From positions 20,851-68,890 of the forward strand of contig JAPYTD010000017.1 of assembly GCA_029936315.1 (NCBI GenBank): DNA of 48,040 bases. The letters run 5' to 3'. A program made the translations under genes and the position numbers. Shown here one piece after another: positions 7,410 through 15,810 of the stretch; position 1 is the first letter of the stretch; each line of letters opens with the position of its first letter. Origin of the DNA: Planctomycetota bacterium (GTDB taxonomy: Bacteria > Planctomycetota > UBA1135 > UBA2386). The notes beneath the pieces are model-generated. The model ran no database searches. It was not told the origin of the DNA and saw only the letters and a list, made by a program, of their open reading frames with translations.

Positions 7410-8597
7410 ATGAAACATCTCTGGCTACTTCCCGTCCTGGTCCTGTCCGCATGCGCCGAAGGCGGCAAGGAGGATCGCCCCCTGAGCGAGGTGACGGTGC
7501 AGTCGCCCCACCACCTGTTTGCGTTGCGCAGCCAGATCAGTCTCGGCGCGCTGCCAATCGCGACGGACACCGTCGTGACCCAGCACGGCACGCTGAATCT
7601 GTTCGATGACAGCACCTACACGCTGACGCAGAACGCTAGCACCTCGGGCGCTGATCGCTATGCGCTGGCGACGGACGGCGCGTTCTCGATCTTCGTGACC
7701 GGCAACGCCACCGAGCCGTCGACGCTGTTCCTCGGCGCCTACGGTCAGGTCGCGAACGAACCGGATTACTTCTTCACCGACCGCGTCTCGACGCCCAACA
7801 GTGCGCGTGTTGGCATGTTCTTCGGCACCCGCGTTGTCAGCGGCCAGATCGAACTCGAAGGCGATTGGCACCTGTTGTCGTTGCACACGATCTTCGGCCA
7901 AAGCTTGTTGTCGCCGAGCAACATCGGTCGCGCGGCCCATGGCCAGGTCACAATGGGTGACGGCGACCCGGGTACGACGCGCACGATCATGGGCATGGGC
8001 TTCCAAGGCACCAGCGGGCTGACCTTCGGTGGCACCGTCGCCAACCTGCTCGATGGCGAGGGCAATGGCGATGGTTCGCTGAGCATGTCGTTGAGCTACC
8101 AGCTCGCGGGCCAATCCGCGGATAGCCGCGCGATCCAGTCCGCAGCGACTGACAACGTGATCTTTGGCGTCGACGAGAACGATGGCGACGGCGAAGCCGG
8201 CTTCGTCACGATGATCCGCCAGTTCGATGCCCCGACCACGCCGGTGGATTCGGTGCGCGTGCCCGGCACGTTCTTGGTTGGCGGCCACACCGTGTTCGTT
8301 AACCCGAGCAATGCCGGTACCGACGCGTTCGTCGGCGTCGTCACGCTGACGCCGCAGTTTAGGTTTACCCTGGATGCGACCGGCAACTCGGGCGCCGACT
8401 TCACCTACACGGGCACGTGGGTACTGGCTGACGATGGCGGCATGACGATCACGATCGACAACACCAACGAAACGTGGTTTGCCGCGATCGATCTGAGCTA
8501 CAACACGTTCGCGTTTGTGGACGACTTTGAAGAGCTGCGCCAGAACAACACGCCCGAGCTGAACTTTGGCTTCGGGGTACGTCGCAAAGACACGTAG
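7410..8597 (+). CDS. Hypothetical beta-rich lipoprotein
   Basis: This 395-residue protein has a lipoprotein signal ending LVLSAC (Cys15). The mature part is rich in Gly, Thr, Asp and Ser with many short predicted strands and repeated patterns such as GDGDPG, GEGNGDGS and ENDGDGEAG. The last of these resembles Asp-rich Ca-binding loops, although no full EF-hand or dockerin repeat can be drawn. No enzymatic motif or known family is recognised. The ATG at 7410 was chosen over in-frame upstream codons because it starts the signal peptide. It is divergent from the DUF3187 lipoprotein (223 bp between starts), so the two may share a regulatory region and an envelope role. That functional link is only inference. 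Confidence 0.72.
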   Translation: MKHLWLLPVLVLSACAEGGKEDRPLSEVTVQSPHHLFALRSQISLGALPIATDTVVTQHGTLNLFDDSTYTLTQNASTSGADRYALATDGAFSIFVTGNATEPSTLFLGAYGQVANEPDYFFTDRVSTPNSARVGMFFGTRVVSGQIELEGDWHLLSLHTIFGQSLLSPSNIGRAAHGQVTMGDGDPGTTRTIMGMGFQGTSGLTFGGTVANLLDGEGNGDGSLSMSLSYQLAGQSADSRAIQSAATDNVIFGVDENDGDGEAGFVTMIRQFDAPTTPVDSVRVPGTFLVGGHTVFVNPSNAGTDAFVGVVTLTPQFRFTLDATGNSGADFTYTGTWVLADDGGMTITIDNTNETWFAAIDLSYNTFAFVDDFEELRQNNTPELNFGFGVRRKDT

Positions 8598-8682
8598 TCG
8601 AGTCGCCACACGGCAAACTGGCCCCGCTGCGTTTCCCGTACTCAGGCTTTCCTGACGCCTGGCCACACGTCATGATCGGTTC

Positions 8683-9561
8683 GTGAACGCGCCGGTACTA
8701 GCTCTTGACCTTCCGTTCGCTGAGTGTCTCGGACGCGGCAAGGTTCGCGAAATCTACGCGCTTGGCGACGACCTGCTATTGGTCGCAACCGACCGCATTT
8801 CGGCGTTTGACGTCGTCATGACCGAAGCCATTCCGGGCAAAGGGCGGGTCTTGACGGAGACCACTGCGTTCTGGCTCGAGCAGTTGGCCGATGTCGTCCC
8901 CAACCACATGCTGTCGGTGGATGTCGACGCGTGGCCCGAAGTGCCGGAGTCGTATCGCGACATCATGCGCGGGCGCTCGATGCGTTGCCGCCGATGCGAA
9001 CCTCTGCCAGTCGAGTGGGTCGTTCGCGGCTACATCACTGGTGGCGGCTGGTCGGAATACCAACAGGATGGTCACGTCAGCGGCATCAAGCTGCCCGCCG
9101 GATTGTTGCACGCGAGCCAATTCGAAGAACCGCTGCTGACGCCGTCGTCCAAGGCCGAGAGCGGTCACGATGAGCCAATCTCGTTTGAGCGCTGCATCGA
9201 GTTGGTCGGCGAACCGATCGCGCTCGCGGCACGAGACGCGGCGCTGAGTCTCTACCGGCGCGGCGCCGAGCATGCGCTTGCGCGCGGCATCGTCATCGCC
9301 GACACCAAGTTCGAGTTTGGCATGCTCGACGGGCAATTGCTGTTGATTGACGAATGCCTGACACCAGATTCGAGCCGCTTTTGGCCGGCGGAAGAGGTCA
9401 CTCCCGGCGGCACGCCAACGTCGTTCGACAAGCAGTTCTTGCGCAACTGGTTGTTGCAGACGAATTGGTCCAAAACTCCCCCGCCGCCACCTTTGCCGGC
9501 TGATGTTGTTGCCGCGACGGCTTCGACCTACGCAGAGATTCAGCGTCGTCTGACATCTTGA
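8683..9561 (+). CDS. purC: Phosphoribosylaminoimidazole-succinocarboxamide synthase (SAICAR synthetase)
   Basis: This 292-residue protein performs the ATP-dependent ligation of CAIR and aspartate in purine synthesis. Family segments are LGRGKVREIY (about 16-25), ATDRISAFD, the VRGYITGGGW region, a TPSSKAE-containing loop, IADTKFEFG (about 206-214) and DECLTPDSSRFW. The GKVRE and DTKFEFG motifs form the ATP/Mg site in the family. The length suits the eukaryotic/actinobacterial-like long form. The start is GTG (MNAPVLALDL) with no obvious ribosome site; no in-frame ATG upstream is better. The stop overlaps a possible TTG start of mtnA, so the two are probably co-transcribed although they serve different pathways. 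Confidence 0.95.
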   Translation: MNAPVLALDLPFAECLGRGKVREIYALGDDLLLVATDRISAFDVVMTEAIPGKGRVLTETTAFWLEQLADVVPNHMLSVDVDAWPEVPESYRDIMRGRSMRCRRCEPLPVEWVVRGYITGGGWSEYQQDGHVSGIKLPAGLLHASQFEEPLLTPSSKAESGHDEPISFERCIELVGEPIALAARDAALSLYRRGAEHALARGIVIADTKFEFGMLDGQLLLIDECLTPDSSRFWPAEEVTPGGTPTSFDKQFLRNWLLQTNWSKTPPPPPLPADVVAATASTYAEIQRRLTS

Positions 9562-9575
9562 ACGAGCAAGCAACC

Positions 9576-10628
9576 ATGAGTAGTCCTCCGACGCCATTGC
9601 CACCAACGATTCGCTGGGTTGGCGAACTCGACGGCCATCTCGAATTACTCGACCAGACCCGCTTGCCGGCGGCGCGCGAGCTGCTGCAACTCAACACCGT
9701 TGACGGAGTCCTCGACGCCATCTTGCGGCTGTCGGTGCGCGGCGCTCCAGCCATTGGCGTTGCAGCCGCCTACGGCATGGTGCTCGGCGTTCGCGCACTG
9801 AACCCGCTCGGAAGCGCGGTTGTTGGGGTGGCGCGCGACGTTTCCGCGCGGTTGTTGGCGGCTCGACCAACGGCCGTCAATTTGCGTTGGGCCATCGATC
9901 GTTGCGTTACCGCAGTCGTCGCCGAACCGAGCCTCTTGCGTTTGTTCCGCGAGGCCTGCTCGATCCACGCGGATGAAGAGGCGATGGCGCGCAGCATTGG
10001 CGAGCACGGCAAGGCCTTGATCAAGCCCGACACCACGGTGCTGACACACTGCAATACGGGTCGTCTGGCCACGGCTGGCGATGGCACTGCCTTGTCGGTG
10101 CTCTTTGCTGCGTGGCGCGATGGTGTGCGCTTCCGGGTGTTGGCCAACGAGACGCGGCCACTGCTGCAGGGTGCGCGCCTGACGGCGCTCGAACTTCACA
10201 CCGCCGGCATTCCCGTCGACGTCGTGGTGGATGGTGCCGCAGCTGGCCTGATCGCCAAAGGCGAGGTCCAGCTGGTCATCGTCGGCGCCGATCGCATCGC
10301 GCGAAATGGTGACTTTGCCAACAAGGTAGGGACCTATCCGTTGGCACTGGCCTGCGCCGCCAACCAGGTGCCGTTTTACGTCGCGGCGCCGGTGTCGACG
10401 TTCGACATGCAACTGCCGGATGGCCGATCCATTCCGATTGAAGAACGCGATGCCAAGGAGGTCACGAGCTTTGCGGGTCATCCCGTCACACCGCCAGGAG
10501 TTGGTGCCAGGAACCCGGCGTTCGATGTAACGCCAACCCGGCTGGTAACCGGGATCGTGACCGATGTCGGCATCCTGCGTGGCCCGCTGGCACCGGCCAT
10601 CAAGACTGCAATGGCTGATAGCCGATGA
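9576..10628 (+). CDS. mtnA: S-methyl-5-thioribose-1-phosphate isomerase
   Basis: This 350-residue aldose-ketose isomerase of methionine salvage converts methylthioribose-1-P to methylthioribulose-1-P. The catalytic pair is visible: C159 in LTHCNTG and D239 in VGADRIARNGD. Other family blocks are VRGAPAIGVAAAYG, NETRPLLQGARLTA, ANKVGTYPLA and EERDAKEVT. The start chosen is the ATG at 9576 (MSSPPTPLPP). A TTG at 9558 overlapping the purC stop would add six residues but lacks a ribosome site. An eIF2B-alpha-type function is excluded by the MtnA-specific Cys/Asp pair. It lies directly after purC and just before the H1-like gene. Confidence 0.95.
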   Translation: MSSPPTPLPPTIRWVGELDGHLELLDQTRLPAARELLQLNTVDGVLDAILRLSVRGAPAIGVAAAYGMVLGVRALNPLGSAVVGVARDVSARLLAARPTAVNLRWAIDRCVTAVVAEPSLLRLFREACSIHADEEAMARSIGEHGKALIKPDTTVLTHCNTGRLATAGDGTALSVLFAAWRDGVRFRVLANETRPLLQGARLTALELHTAGIPVDVVVDGAAAGLIAKGEVQLVIVGADRIARNGDFANKVGTYPLALACAANQVPFYVAAPVSTFDMQLPDGRSIPIEERDAKEVTSFAGHPVTPPGVGARNPAFDVTPTRLVTGIVTDVGILRGPLAPAIKTAMADSR

Positions 10629-10638
10629 CTCAACGGTC

Positions 10639-11052
10639 ATGGCGACCGCGACCAAAAAGAAGGCCAACAAGAAACCTGCCAGGAAAGCGAAGAGCTCGGG
10701 CACGGCTACGAAAGCATCTGCCAACACCGTCAAGGCCAGGACCAAGGTGAAGGCTTTGGCCAAGGTCAAAACGGCCACGAAGGGGCAGGCGACCCAAGCG
10801 AGCACCGCGCCGACCAAGCCGGCGACAAAAACGGTGAACAAATCTGGCGTCACCAAGAAGGCGGTGGTGAAAAACACTGAGCCGTGCACCAAGCAGCCGG
10901 ATCGTTCGTCCCCGGCGATGGCCGAGGTCGATGCCGACGTGCTCGAGTTCATCGCGGCGATCGATGAGTTCAAGCAAGTGAACGGCCGGCCGTTCCCGAG
11001 TTGGAGCGAGGTGCTATTGGTCGTACGGCAACTCGGCTACCGCCGCGCGTAG
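10639..11052 (+). CDS. Histone-H1-like Lys/Ala-rich protein with small C-terminal domain
   Basis: This 137-residue protein has two parts. Residues 1-90 are a low-complexity tail of Lys, Ala, Thr and Val (about one Lys in four) with KAxxK and TK patterns, like bacterial H1/AlgP-type DNA-binding tails. Residues 95-137 form a compact, predicted helical domain with VLEFIAAIDEFKQVNGRPFPSWSEVLLV broken only by the conserved-looking RPFPSWSEV, ending LGYRRA. I do not know a named family, but the second part looks like a real folded module, possibly winged-helix-like or protein-binding. A nucleoid or RNA-binding role is inferred from the basic tail alone. It follows mtnA by 10 bp. The ATG at 10639 starts exactly at the basic tail; the upstream extension overlaps mtnA and was rejected. 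Confidence 0.75.
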   Translation: MATATKKKANKKPARKAKSSGTATKASANTVKARTKVKALAKVKTATKGQATQASTAPTKPATKTVNKSGVTKKAVVKNTEPCTKQPDRSSPAMAEVDADVLEFIAAIDEFKQVNGRPFPSWSEVLLVVRQLGYRRA

Positions 11053-11077
11053 TCGGACTCATGCCAGGTTCGTGCGG

Positions 11078-11917
11078 CTACAGGTAGCCGCCAAAAATGA
11101 GCGCGAACAACAGCGCGCCGGCGACGATGCGGTACCACGCGAACGGTGCAAAGCTGTGGCTGCGAAGGAACGCGACGAACGGTTTGACGACGGCAATCGC
11201 GGCCAGGAACGAAACGACCGTGCCGATCACAAACGGCGACAGCATGTCACTGGTCAGCGTGTCGCGTGCCGAGACTAGCTTGTAGATCGACGCCCCGTAG
11301 AGGATCGGCAGTCCCACCAAGAAGGAGAACTCAGCAGCCGCCGTGCGCGACAAGCCGAGCACGAGTGCCCCACCAATCATCGCGCCCGAGCGACTCGTGC
11401 CGGGAATGAGCGCCAGGCATTGCCAGACACCGATCCACAACGCGGTGCGATACGACATGCCAGACAGCTCGGTGACGGCTTTGGTGCGGCCCTTCAGGAA
11501 CCGTTCGATTACGAACAGCAGAAGGCCACCGATGATCAGCATGCAGGCGACGACTTTGGCCGAGAACAGGTTGGCGTCGATCCAGTCTTCGCACAGCAAG
11601 CCGACCACGATCGCAGGAATCGCCGCAATCAGAATCTGCAGCAGCAGGTTGGGCTTGCCGGGTTCTGGGCGCAGAACCGTGCGAAACGCATCGATCAGGC
11701 GACGCCAGTAGAGCACCAGGATGGCGGTGATCGCGCCCATCTGGATGCCGATCGCAAACGCGTTGCTGCTCTCGCCAGCGGCGAGGCCGAGCATGCGCTG
11801 AGCAACGATCAGGTGGCCCGTGCTCGACACCGGCAAGAACTCCGTCAGGCCTTCGATGATGCCAAGAACGGTTGCCTCAAACCAGCCGAGCACGCCGTCT
11901 TCGGCGAGGCCGATCAC
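11078..11917 (-). CDS. uppP: Undecaprenyl-diphosphatase
   Basis: This 279-residue polytopic membrane enzyme of the BacA/UppP type removes phosphate from undecaprenyl diphosphate, recycling the lipid carrier of peptidoglycan and other envelope polymers. The ExxxE motif is at E22-E26 within [14 protein letters not shown] and PGTSRS is at 172-177, both needed for catalysis in the family. About eight hydrophobic segments are visible. The start is a GTG that overlaps the ald stop in GTGA, so translation is probably coupled to ald. The presence of this gene fits a cell with a lipid-carrier-dependent envelope. Confidence 0.94.
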   Translation of the reverse strand: MIGLAEDGVLGWFEATVLGIIEGLTEFLPVSSTGHLIVAQRMLGLAAGESSNAFAIGIQMGAITAILVLYWRRLIDAFRTVLRPEPGKPNLLLQILIAAIPAIVVGLLCEDWIDANLFSAKVVACMLIIGGLLLFVIERFLKGRTKAVTELSGMSYRTALWIGVWQCLALIPGTSRSGAMIGGALVLGLSRTAAAEFSFLVGLPILYGASIYKLVSARDTLTSDMLSPFVIGTVVSFLAAIAVVKPFVAFLRSHSFAPFAWYRIVAGALLFALIFGGYL

Positions 11918-13020
11918 AGCACCTTGGATGGGTCCGTGAAGTCCAGCCCGAAGGCTTCGGCGACGCCCTCGTGGGTGACCTTGCCAGCCAAGACGTTGGC
12001 AGCGGTACGCAGCACACTGTCACGCGCGGCTTCGGCGCTGCCCATGTTGGCGAGCTTCTTGGCCCACGGCCCGGTTGCGTTGGTCAGGCCAAACGTCGAC
12101 GTGCGTGGCACGGCGCCCGGCATGTTGGCGACACAGTAGTGGAGCACGCCATCGACGACGAAGGTTGGATCCGCGTGTGTGGTTGGCTTGCAGGTTTCGA
12201 TGCAGCCACCTTGGTCGACGGCGACGTCGACCACGACCGCTCCATCCTTCATGTCCTTGAGATCCGAGCGGCGAATCAAGCGCGGGGCACGTGCACCCTG
12301 CACGAGTACTGCACCGATGACCATGTCTGCAGCCGCGATCTGTTCGCGAATGGCAATCGGCGAGCTGTGCAACATGGTGACGTTGGCGGCCATCACGTCA
12401 TCGAGGTAACGAAGGCGGTCGAGGTCGATGTCCATGATGGTGACATCGGCGCCGAGGCCGGCCGCCATCTTCGCCGCGTTCGTCCCGACGACACCGCCGC
12501 CGAGAATGACGACCTTGGCCGGCTCGACGCCCGGGATCCCGCCGAGCAGGATGCCACGGCCACCCATGTGCTTTTCGAGGCAGACGGCACCGACCTGCAC
12601 CGCCATGCGGCCAGCGACTTCACTCATCGGCGTCAACAGCGGCAGCGAGCCGCGATGGATCAGAGTCTCGTATGCGAAGCAGTGCGCGCCCGAAGCCAAC
12701 ATCGCTTCCGTCAGCTCGCGGTTGGCAGCGAAGTGGAAGTAGGTGAACAGCAGTTGGTCCTTTTTGACCAACGGGTATTCCGAGGCGAGCGGTTCTTTGA
12801 CCTTGATGATCATGTCCGACTGGCCGTAGACGTCGGCAGCGGTTGCCGCAATCTTGCCGCCAACGGCGACGTATTCATCGTCGCGCACACCGGCGCCGAG
12901 GCCACCGCCTTGCTCCACAAGCACGGTGTGGCCTGCCTCCACCAGATCGAGCACCATCGCTGGCACGGCACCGATACGGCTTTCCTGGGGTTTGATCTCT
13001 TTGGGGACGCCGATAATCAT
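11914..13020 (-). CDS. ald: Alanine dehydrogenase
   Basis: This 368-residue NAD-dependent enzyme interconverts L-alanine and pyruvate plus ammonia. Catalytic and binding residues known from the family are present: R15, K75, H96 and D269 (in DVAVDQGG). The NAD-binding GGGVVG is at 174-179 in [23 protein letters not shown] and [16 protein letters not shown] are also family blocks. The ATG start has AGGAG about 12 nt upstream. It is followed by uppP with a 4-bp overlap, an association of central nitrogen metabolism with envelope lipid recycling that may only reflect operon packing. Confidence 0.95.
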   Translation of the reverse strand: MIIGVPKEIKPQESRIGAVPAMVLDLVEAGHTVLVEQGGGLGAGVRDDEYVAVGGKIAATAADVYGQSDMIIKVKEPLASEYPLVKKDQLLFTYFHFAANRELTEAMLASGAHCFAYETLIHRGSLPLLTPMSEVAGRMAVQVGAVCLEKHMGGRGILLGGIPGVEPAKVVILGGGVVGTNAAKMAAGLGADVTIMDIDLDRLRYLDDVMAANVTMLHSSPIAIREQIAAADMVIGAVLVQGARAPRLIRRSDLKDMKDGAVVVDVAVDQGGCIETCKPTTHADPTFVVDGVLHYCVANMPGAVPRTSTFGLTNATGPWAKKLANMGSAEAARDSVLRTAANVLAGKVTHEGVAEAFGLDFTDPSKVL

Positions 13021-13090
13021 CGAGGGGGGCTCCTATTGCGCTCTGGAACGGGCCAGGACGATAGCGAGGCGGTGCCTCGACTGCGAGGGA

Positions 13091-14644
13091 TCAGGCGACC
13101 GTATCGCGCAGTTGTTGCTCAAGTAGGCTGCGTTCTCCGGCAGGCAGGCCTGGCATCAACGCAAACGAAACCTCGAGCTCCCCCATTGCGCTGTGAATCT
13201 GTGGCGCGGGTGAAACCAAGACTCGCGGATCCGAACCCAAGAGGCGGCGCACACGGCCTTCTGTTTGCTGGTTGGCTTGGAGATGCAGGCGGCACGTAAT
13301 CGGCGCCGGGGATGCGTGGCGGGCCGCTAGCTGGGGCATCGGCTCCGCTGCGACTGGTTCTGGCGCAACCAGGTCAGGCGACGTCTCGATTGGCATCGCC
13401 TCCGGCTCTGGCTCTGGATCCGGCAAGCCGAGCGTGTGGATTGCTTCGGCTTCGATGTCGCGTAGCGCCTCGTCCGGCGGGGTTGGCTCGGGGATGTCTG
13501 ACGCGTTCTCGTCGACAACGAACAACTCGTTGAGATCCAAGTCGCTGGTAGCACGGTCGTGCCATGCCGATTCGCCTTCCGTATTGAGACCGCTTGGCAG
13601 TTCGAAATCCAGTACATCGGGCAACGCTTCCTGGCCGCCGAGTTCGACCGGCGTTGCGTCACCAGCTTGCTTCAAGCGGCCGATTGCCTCGCCGAGCAAC
13701 GCGGCCGTAGCCCATAAGTCTTCGACCTCAGGGTTGTCGGCTCTGTGAGTGGCAGCGGGTTTCGCGACCGGGGTCGGTTGTTCGGGCGCGAACTCTTGAG
13801 GCGTCGGTTCCGGAGCGAACTGCATTTCGGGCGCCATCGACACCGGTGGTCGTCGCCGCCTACCGCGCAAGAGTACGACCCCAGATACCACCGCCATCAG
13901 CGCCAAGGTCCACCACACCCAGCGCATCGACGCTTGTTGCGGGTCGTCGCCACCCACCCCGGTTGGCGGGGCAGTGCCTCCGGAGCCCGGAGGTTTGTTC
14001 GGCGGTGATGTGTTGTTCGGCGGCGTGGTGTTGTTCGGCGGCGTGGTCTTGCCGGCTGCGGGTGTGGCCGTTGAACCAGAACCAGTTGGTTGCACGCCAC
14101 CCGTTCCAGTCGGGACTTCAGGCCCGCCCTCAGGAGCGCCAGCACCAAGTCGCTTCAAGAAGTCTTCGAGTTGGTCGGCGGTGGCGTCGAGTGCCGATCC
14201 AAGCAACTCTTCGACTTGGCGATGCCGCACGTCTTGCTCGGCAATCGTCTTCTCAAGGTCCGCGAGGCGCTTGCTCAGCTTGGTCGCTTCCTCTGTGCGG
14301 TTGGCCTGCATCGACTCCACGAGCAACTGTGTCCATCGACGCATCTCCTGCGTCAACGTCGCCTGACGAGCGGATAGGTCCTTCTGGCTCGCCGCCAACT
14401 GCATCAAGACATCGCGCAGCGGCGACATCGCCGCATGGATCTGTTCGCTCGGAATCACCTGCGATGCCGTTCTGGCTGCCGGGTTGCCCTCGGCGGCGCG
14501 GCGACTGTTGAACAGGCGTTGGCTGCGAATCTCACTGGTGAGTTCGTCGAGGCCTTGGATCTCGATTGTGCGTGGCTCGCACGACGTTGCGAGCAGCAAT
14601 AGTGCCAGTGCGGCACCCCACCACTTGTTGGCCCCACAACTCAT
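13091..14644 (-). CDS. Hypothetical lipoprotein-signal protein with coiled coil, Pro/Asn linker and second membrane segment
   Basis: This 517-residue protein has a lipobox-like LLLATSC (Cys22) after a hydrophobic stretch. A long helical/coiled-coil region follows (about 65-170). Residues 173-230 form a linker rich in Gly, Pro, Thr and Asn with repeated TPPNNT units. A transmembrane segment lies at about 232-249, followed by GRRRR, and then about 260 acidic residues end in a small domain (about 445-517). By the positive-inside rule the C-terminal half would be cytoplasmic, so residues 22-230 would be extracytoplasmic. No family is recognised. It overlaps the preceding gene by ATGA, so the two probably act together. 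Confidence 0.7.
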   Translation of the reverse strand: MSCGANKWWGAALALLLLATSCEPRTIEIQGLDELTSEIRSQRLFNSRRAAEGNPAARTASQVIPSEQIHAAMSPLRDVLMQLAASQKDLSARQATLTQEMRRWTQLLVESMQANRTEEATKLSKRLADLEKTIAEQDVRHRQVEELLGSALDATADQLEDFLKRLGAGAPEGGPEVPTGTGGVQPTGSGSTATPAAGKTTPPNNTTPPNNTSPPNKPPGSGGTAPPTGVGGDDPQQASMRWVWWTLALMAVVSGVVLLRGRRRRPPVSMAPEMQFAPEPTPQEFAPEQPTPVAKPAATHRADNPEVEDLWATAALLGEAIGRLKQAGDATPVELGGQEALPDVLDFELPSGLNTEGESAWHDRATSDLDLNELFVVDENASDIPEPTPPDEALRDIEAEAIHTLGLPDPEPEPEAMPIETSPDLVAPEPVAAEPMPQLAARHASPAPITCRLHLQANQQTEGRVRRLLGSDPRVLVSPAPQIHSAMGELEVSFALMPGLPAGERSLLEQQLRDTVA

Positions 14645-15279
14645 GCGTTGCCCTCCTGCATCCGCGAACCCGACCAGCGCAGCCGTTTGGGGCGCACGAT
14701 GATCGCGCCACGCAGTTCGATCAGGTCATCATCGGTAATGTTCAGTTCGAACTCTCCGGGGCATGCCGGCTCAGAACAATCGTTGTAGATGCGCATCGGC
14801 ACGACAACCTGCGGCTCGCCGGACTGGAAGGGAAAGCGCGTAATCCAACTCGCGGCACAGCGCAGTGCATGTCCCGTCTCTTCGTGCCAATGACCTTGCA
14901 GGGCCGGCGGCTGCAGTTCGATCAGCGTTTGCGGCTGGCCAACGCCATCGCGCCAAACCACAGTTGGCACGAGAGGAACACAAAGGAACCCCCGCAGACG
15001 AGCACCTGCTACGATGGTGATCAGCTCGCGCGGTACCACGTGCAACGGCAGACGCGGCACTCGCAGCTCGACCGAGAGTTGTCCGCTCGCGGACAAGCCC
15101 AACACGTAGCGGCGGGCTTCTCGACCGTCTGACCAAAGCAAGGAATAGCTGCCCCGGCTGCGTTCCAGCACGAGTTCGGCACGACCTAGCTGCACTCTGG
15201 ATGCGGCGCCATGCGATGGGCGCGGCAGTGGCATAGAGCGTTGCAGTGCGGTTGGGCTTTCCTCAGAGGCGGCGAGCAT
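14641..15279 (-). CDS. Hypothetical protein (possibly DUF432-like)
   Basis: This 212-residue soluble-looking protein has no clear signal peptide. It has beta-strand-rich composition, paired Arg/Glu-rich strands in the first half, and a C-terminal block VPMRIYNDCSEPACPGEFEL ending in LRGAIIVRP. The layout recalls DUF432 proteins, which have a strand of the type VPVRIxNxS near the C-terminus, but the match is from memory and weak. Four cysteines occur (105, 143, 172, 177 approximately). The ATG at 15279 is the first in frame; an alternative Met at about residue 16 is possible. It is the promoter-proximal gene of a two-gene unit with the coiled-coil lipoprotein at 13091. Confidence 0.62.
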   Translation of the reverse strand: MLAASEESPTALQRSMPLPRPSHGAASRVQLGRAELVLERSRGSYSLLWSDGREARRYVLGLSASGQLSVELRVPRLPLHVVPRELITIVAGARLRGFLCVPLVPTVVWRDGVGQPQTLIELQPPALQGHWHEETGHALRCAASWITRFPFQSGEPQVVVPMRIYNDCSEPACPGEFELNITDDDLIELRGAIIVRPKRLRWSGSRMQEGNA

Positions 15280-15389
15280 TCGGGAGCACCGGATTGGCCG
15301 GCTCTTCGTTACGGACAGCCTACTGTAGGGATGCGATACAGGCGCTTGGTCTCTCGCGCTTCAGGCGGGCTTCCCAGCAAGAAAACCGC

Positions 15390-15417
15390 TTGCTTCTGGT
15401 CGCTTCCCAGGCATGAT
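15390..15417 (+). promoter_or_regulatory. Candidate promoter of the tRNA-Val gene
   Basis: TTGCTT (15390-15395) and CATGAT (15412-15417) are spaced by 16 nt. The second hexamer matches TATAAT at four of six positions and ends 17 nt before the mature tRNA 5' end, a normal distance for a tRNA gene. The -35 match is partial. Confidence 0.35.
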
Positions 15418-15434
15418 CCTCGCCGTTGCGCACG

Positions 15435-15510
15435 GGGCGTTTAGCTCAGTTGGTAGAGCAATAGCTCGACAAGCTATGGGTCACAGGTTCAAGTCCTGTA
15501 ACGCCCACCA
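15435..15510 (+). tRNA. tRNA-Val (anticodon GAC)
   Basis: The 76-nt cloverleaf has acceptor GGGCGTT/AACGCCC, D-arm GCTC/GAGC, anticodon stem ATAGC/GCTAT, T-arm ACAGG/CCTGT with TTCAAGT loop, and encoded CCA. The anticodon loop is TCGACAA, giving anticodon GAC (Val). Position 33 is C instead of the near-universal U, and T32 and A38 could pair to extend the stem. A73 and G3:C70 agree with valine identity. Apart from C33 all arms pair perfectly, so it looks functional. Confidence 0.93.
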
Positions 15511-15659
15511 CTTTCCCAAGTGTCGCCGTTCGCAATTGTGGTTATCAGGTTCAGGCGTACGGCCGCGAGCCCAACCGACGCCGGCGTCACCCGCCCGTCA
15601 ATGCGCCATATTCCATGCGCAGCACCATGGGTCATATACGGATGTCAGGATCCGAGTTC

Positions 15660-15681
15660 AGCACAACTGCCCAGTTGTGCT
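15660..15681. repeat. Perfect 22-bp palindrome
   Basis: AGCACAACTG and CAGTTGTGCT flank CC. As RNA this would be a 9-bp stem with a GCCC loop; as DNA it is a symmetric protein-binding site. It lies 150 bp behind the tRNA and 130 bp behind the dehydrogenase stop. There is no U-tract, so an operator-like site or a processing/termination hairpin are both possible. Confidence 0.5.
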
Positions 15682-15762
15682 CGCCGCTACCCAGGAACGC
15701 AGGGGGCCTCGGTGACCGTGTCCCTGGCTGTCGGTGAACCCGGTCGATGGGTTAGGGGCTAT

Positions 15763-15778
15763 CTCCGAACTTTCGGAG
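15763..15778 (-). terminator. Possible weak terminator hairpin behind the aldehyde dehydrogenase gene
   Basis: CTCCGAACTTTCGGAG is a perfect palindrome (7-bp arms, 2-nt centre). It sits 33 bp after the stop codon of the minus-strand gene ending at 15811 and is followed by no U-run. It could stop or stabilise the transcript; the evidence is the fold only. Confidence 0.35.
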
Positions 15779-15810
15779 GTTTGACAAATCCGAGGTGCCC
15801 GAAGGGAAGG

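Larger units (their letters stand above)
15511..15810. other. Non-coding region between tRNA-Val and aldehyde dehydrogenase
   Basis: This is 300 bp without a credible gene. It holds two perfect palindromes (listed separately), a weaker AACCC/GGGTT hairpin near 15737-15753, and a CCCTTCGGG mini-hairpin on the minus strand just behind the dehydrogenase stop. The short open frames here lack starts with ribosome sites and natural composition. No SRP, tmRNA, RNase P or 6S core motif is seen. Confidence 0.5.

Noticed and set aside
11872..13299. 475-codon open frame on plus, opposite ald
   Set aside because: The sequence is Asp/His/Arg-rich as expected for the antisense of a GC-rich gene; ald is certain.
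15601..15720. Possible SRP (4.5S) RNA because of a GTCAGGATCCGAG stretch
   Set aside because: The conserved GGTCAGGTCCGGAAGGAAGCAGC-type apical loop is not present; only a short chance similarity.
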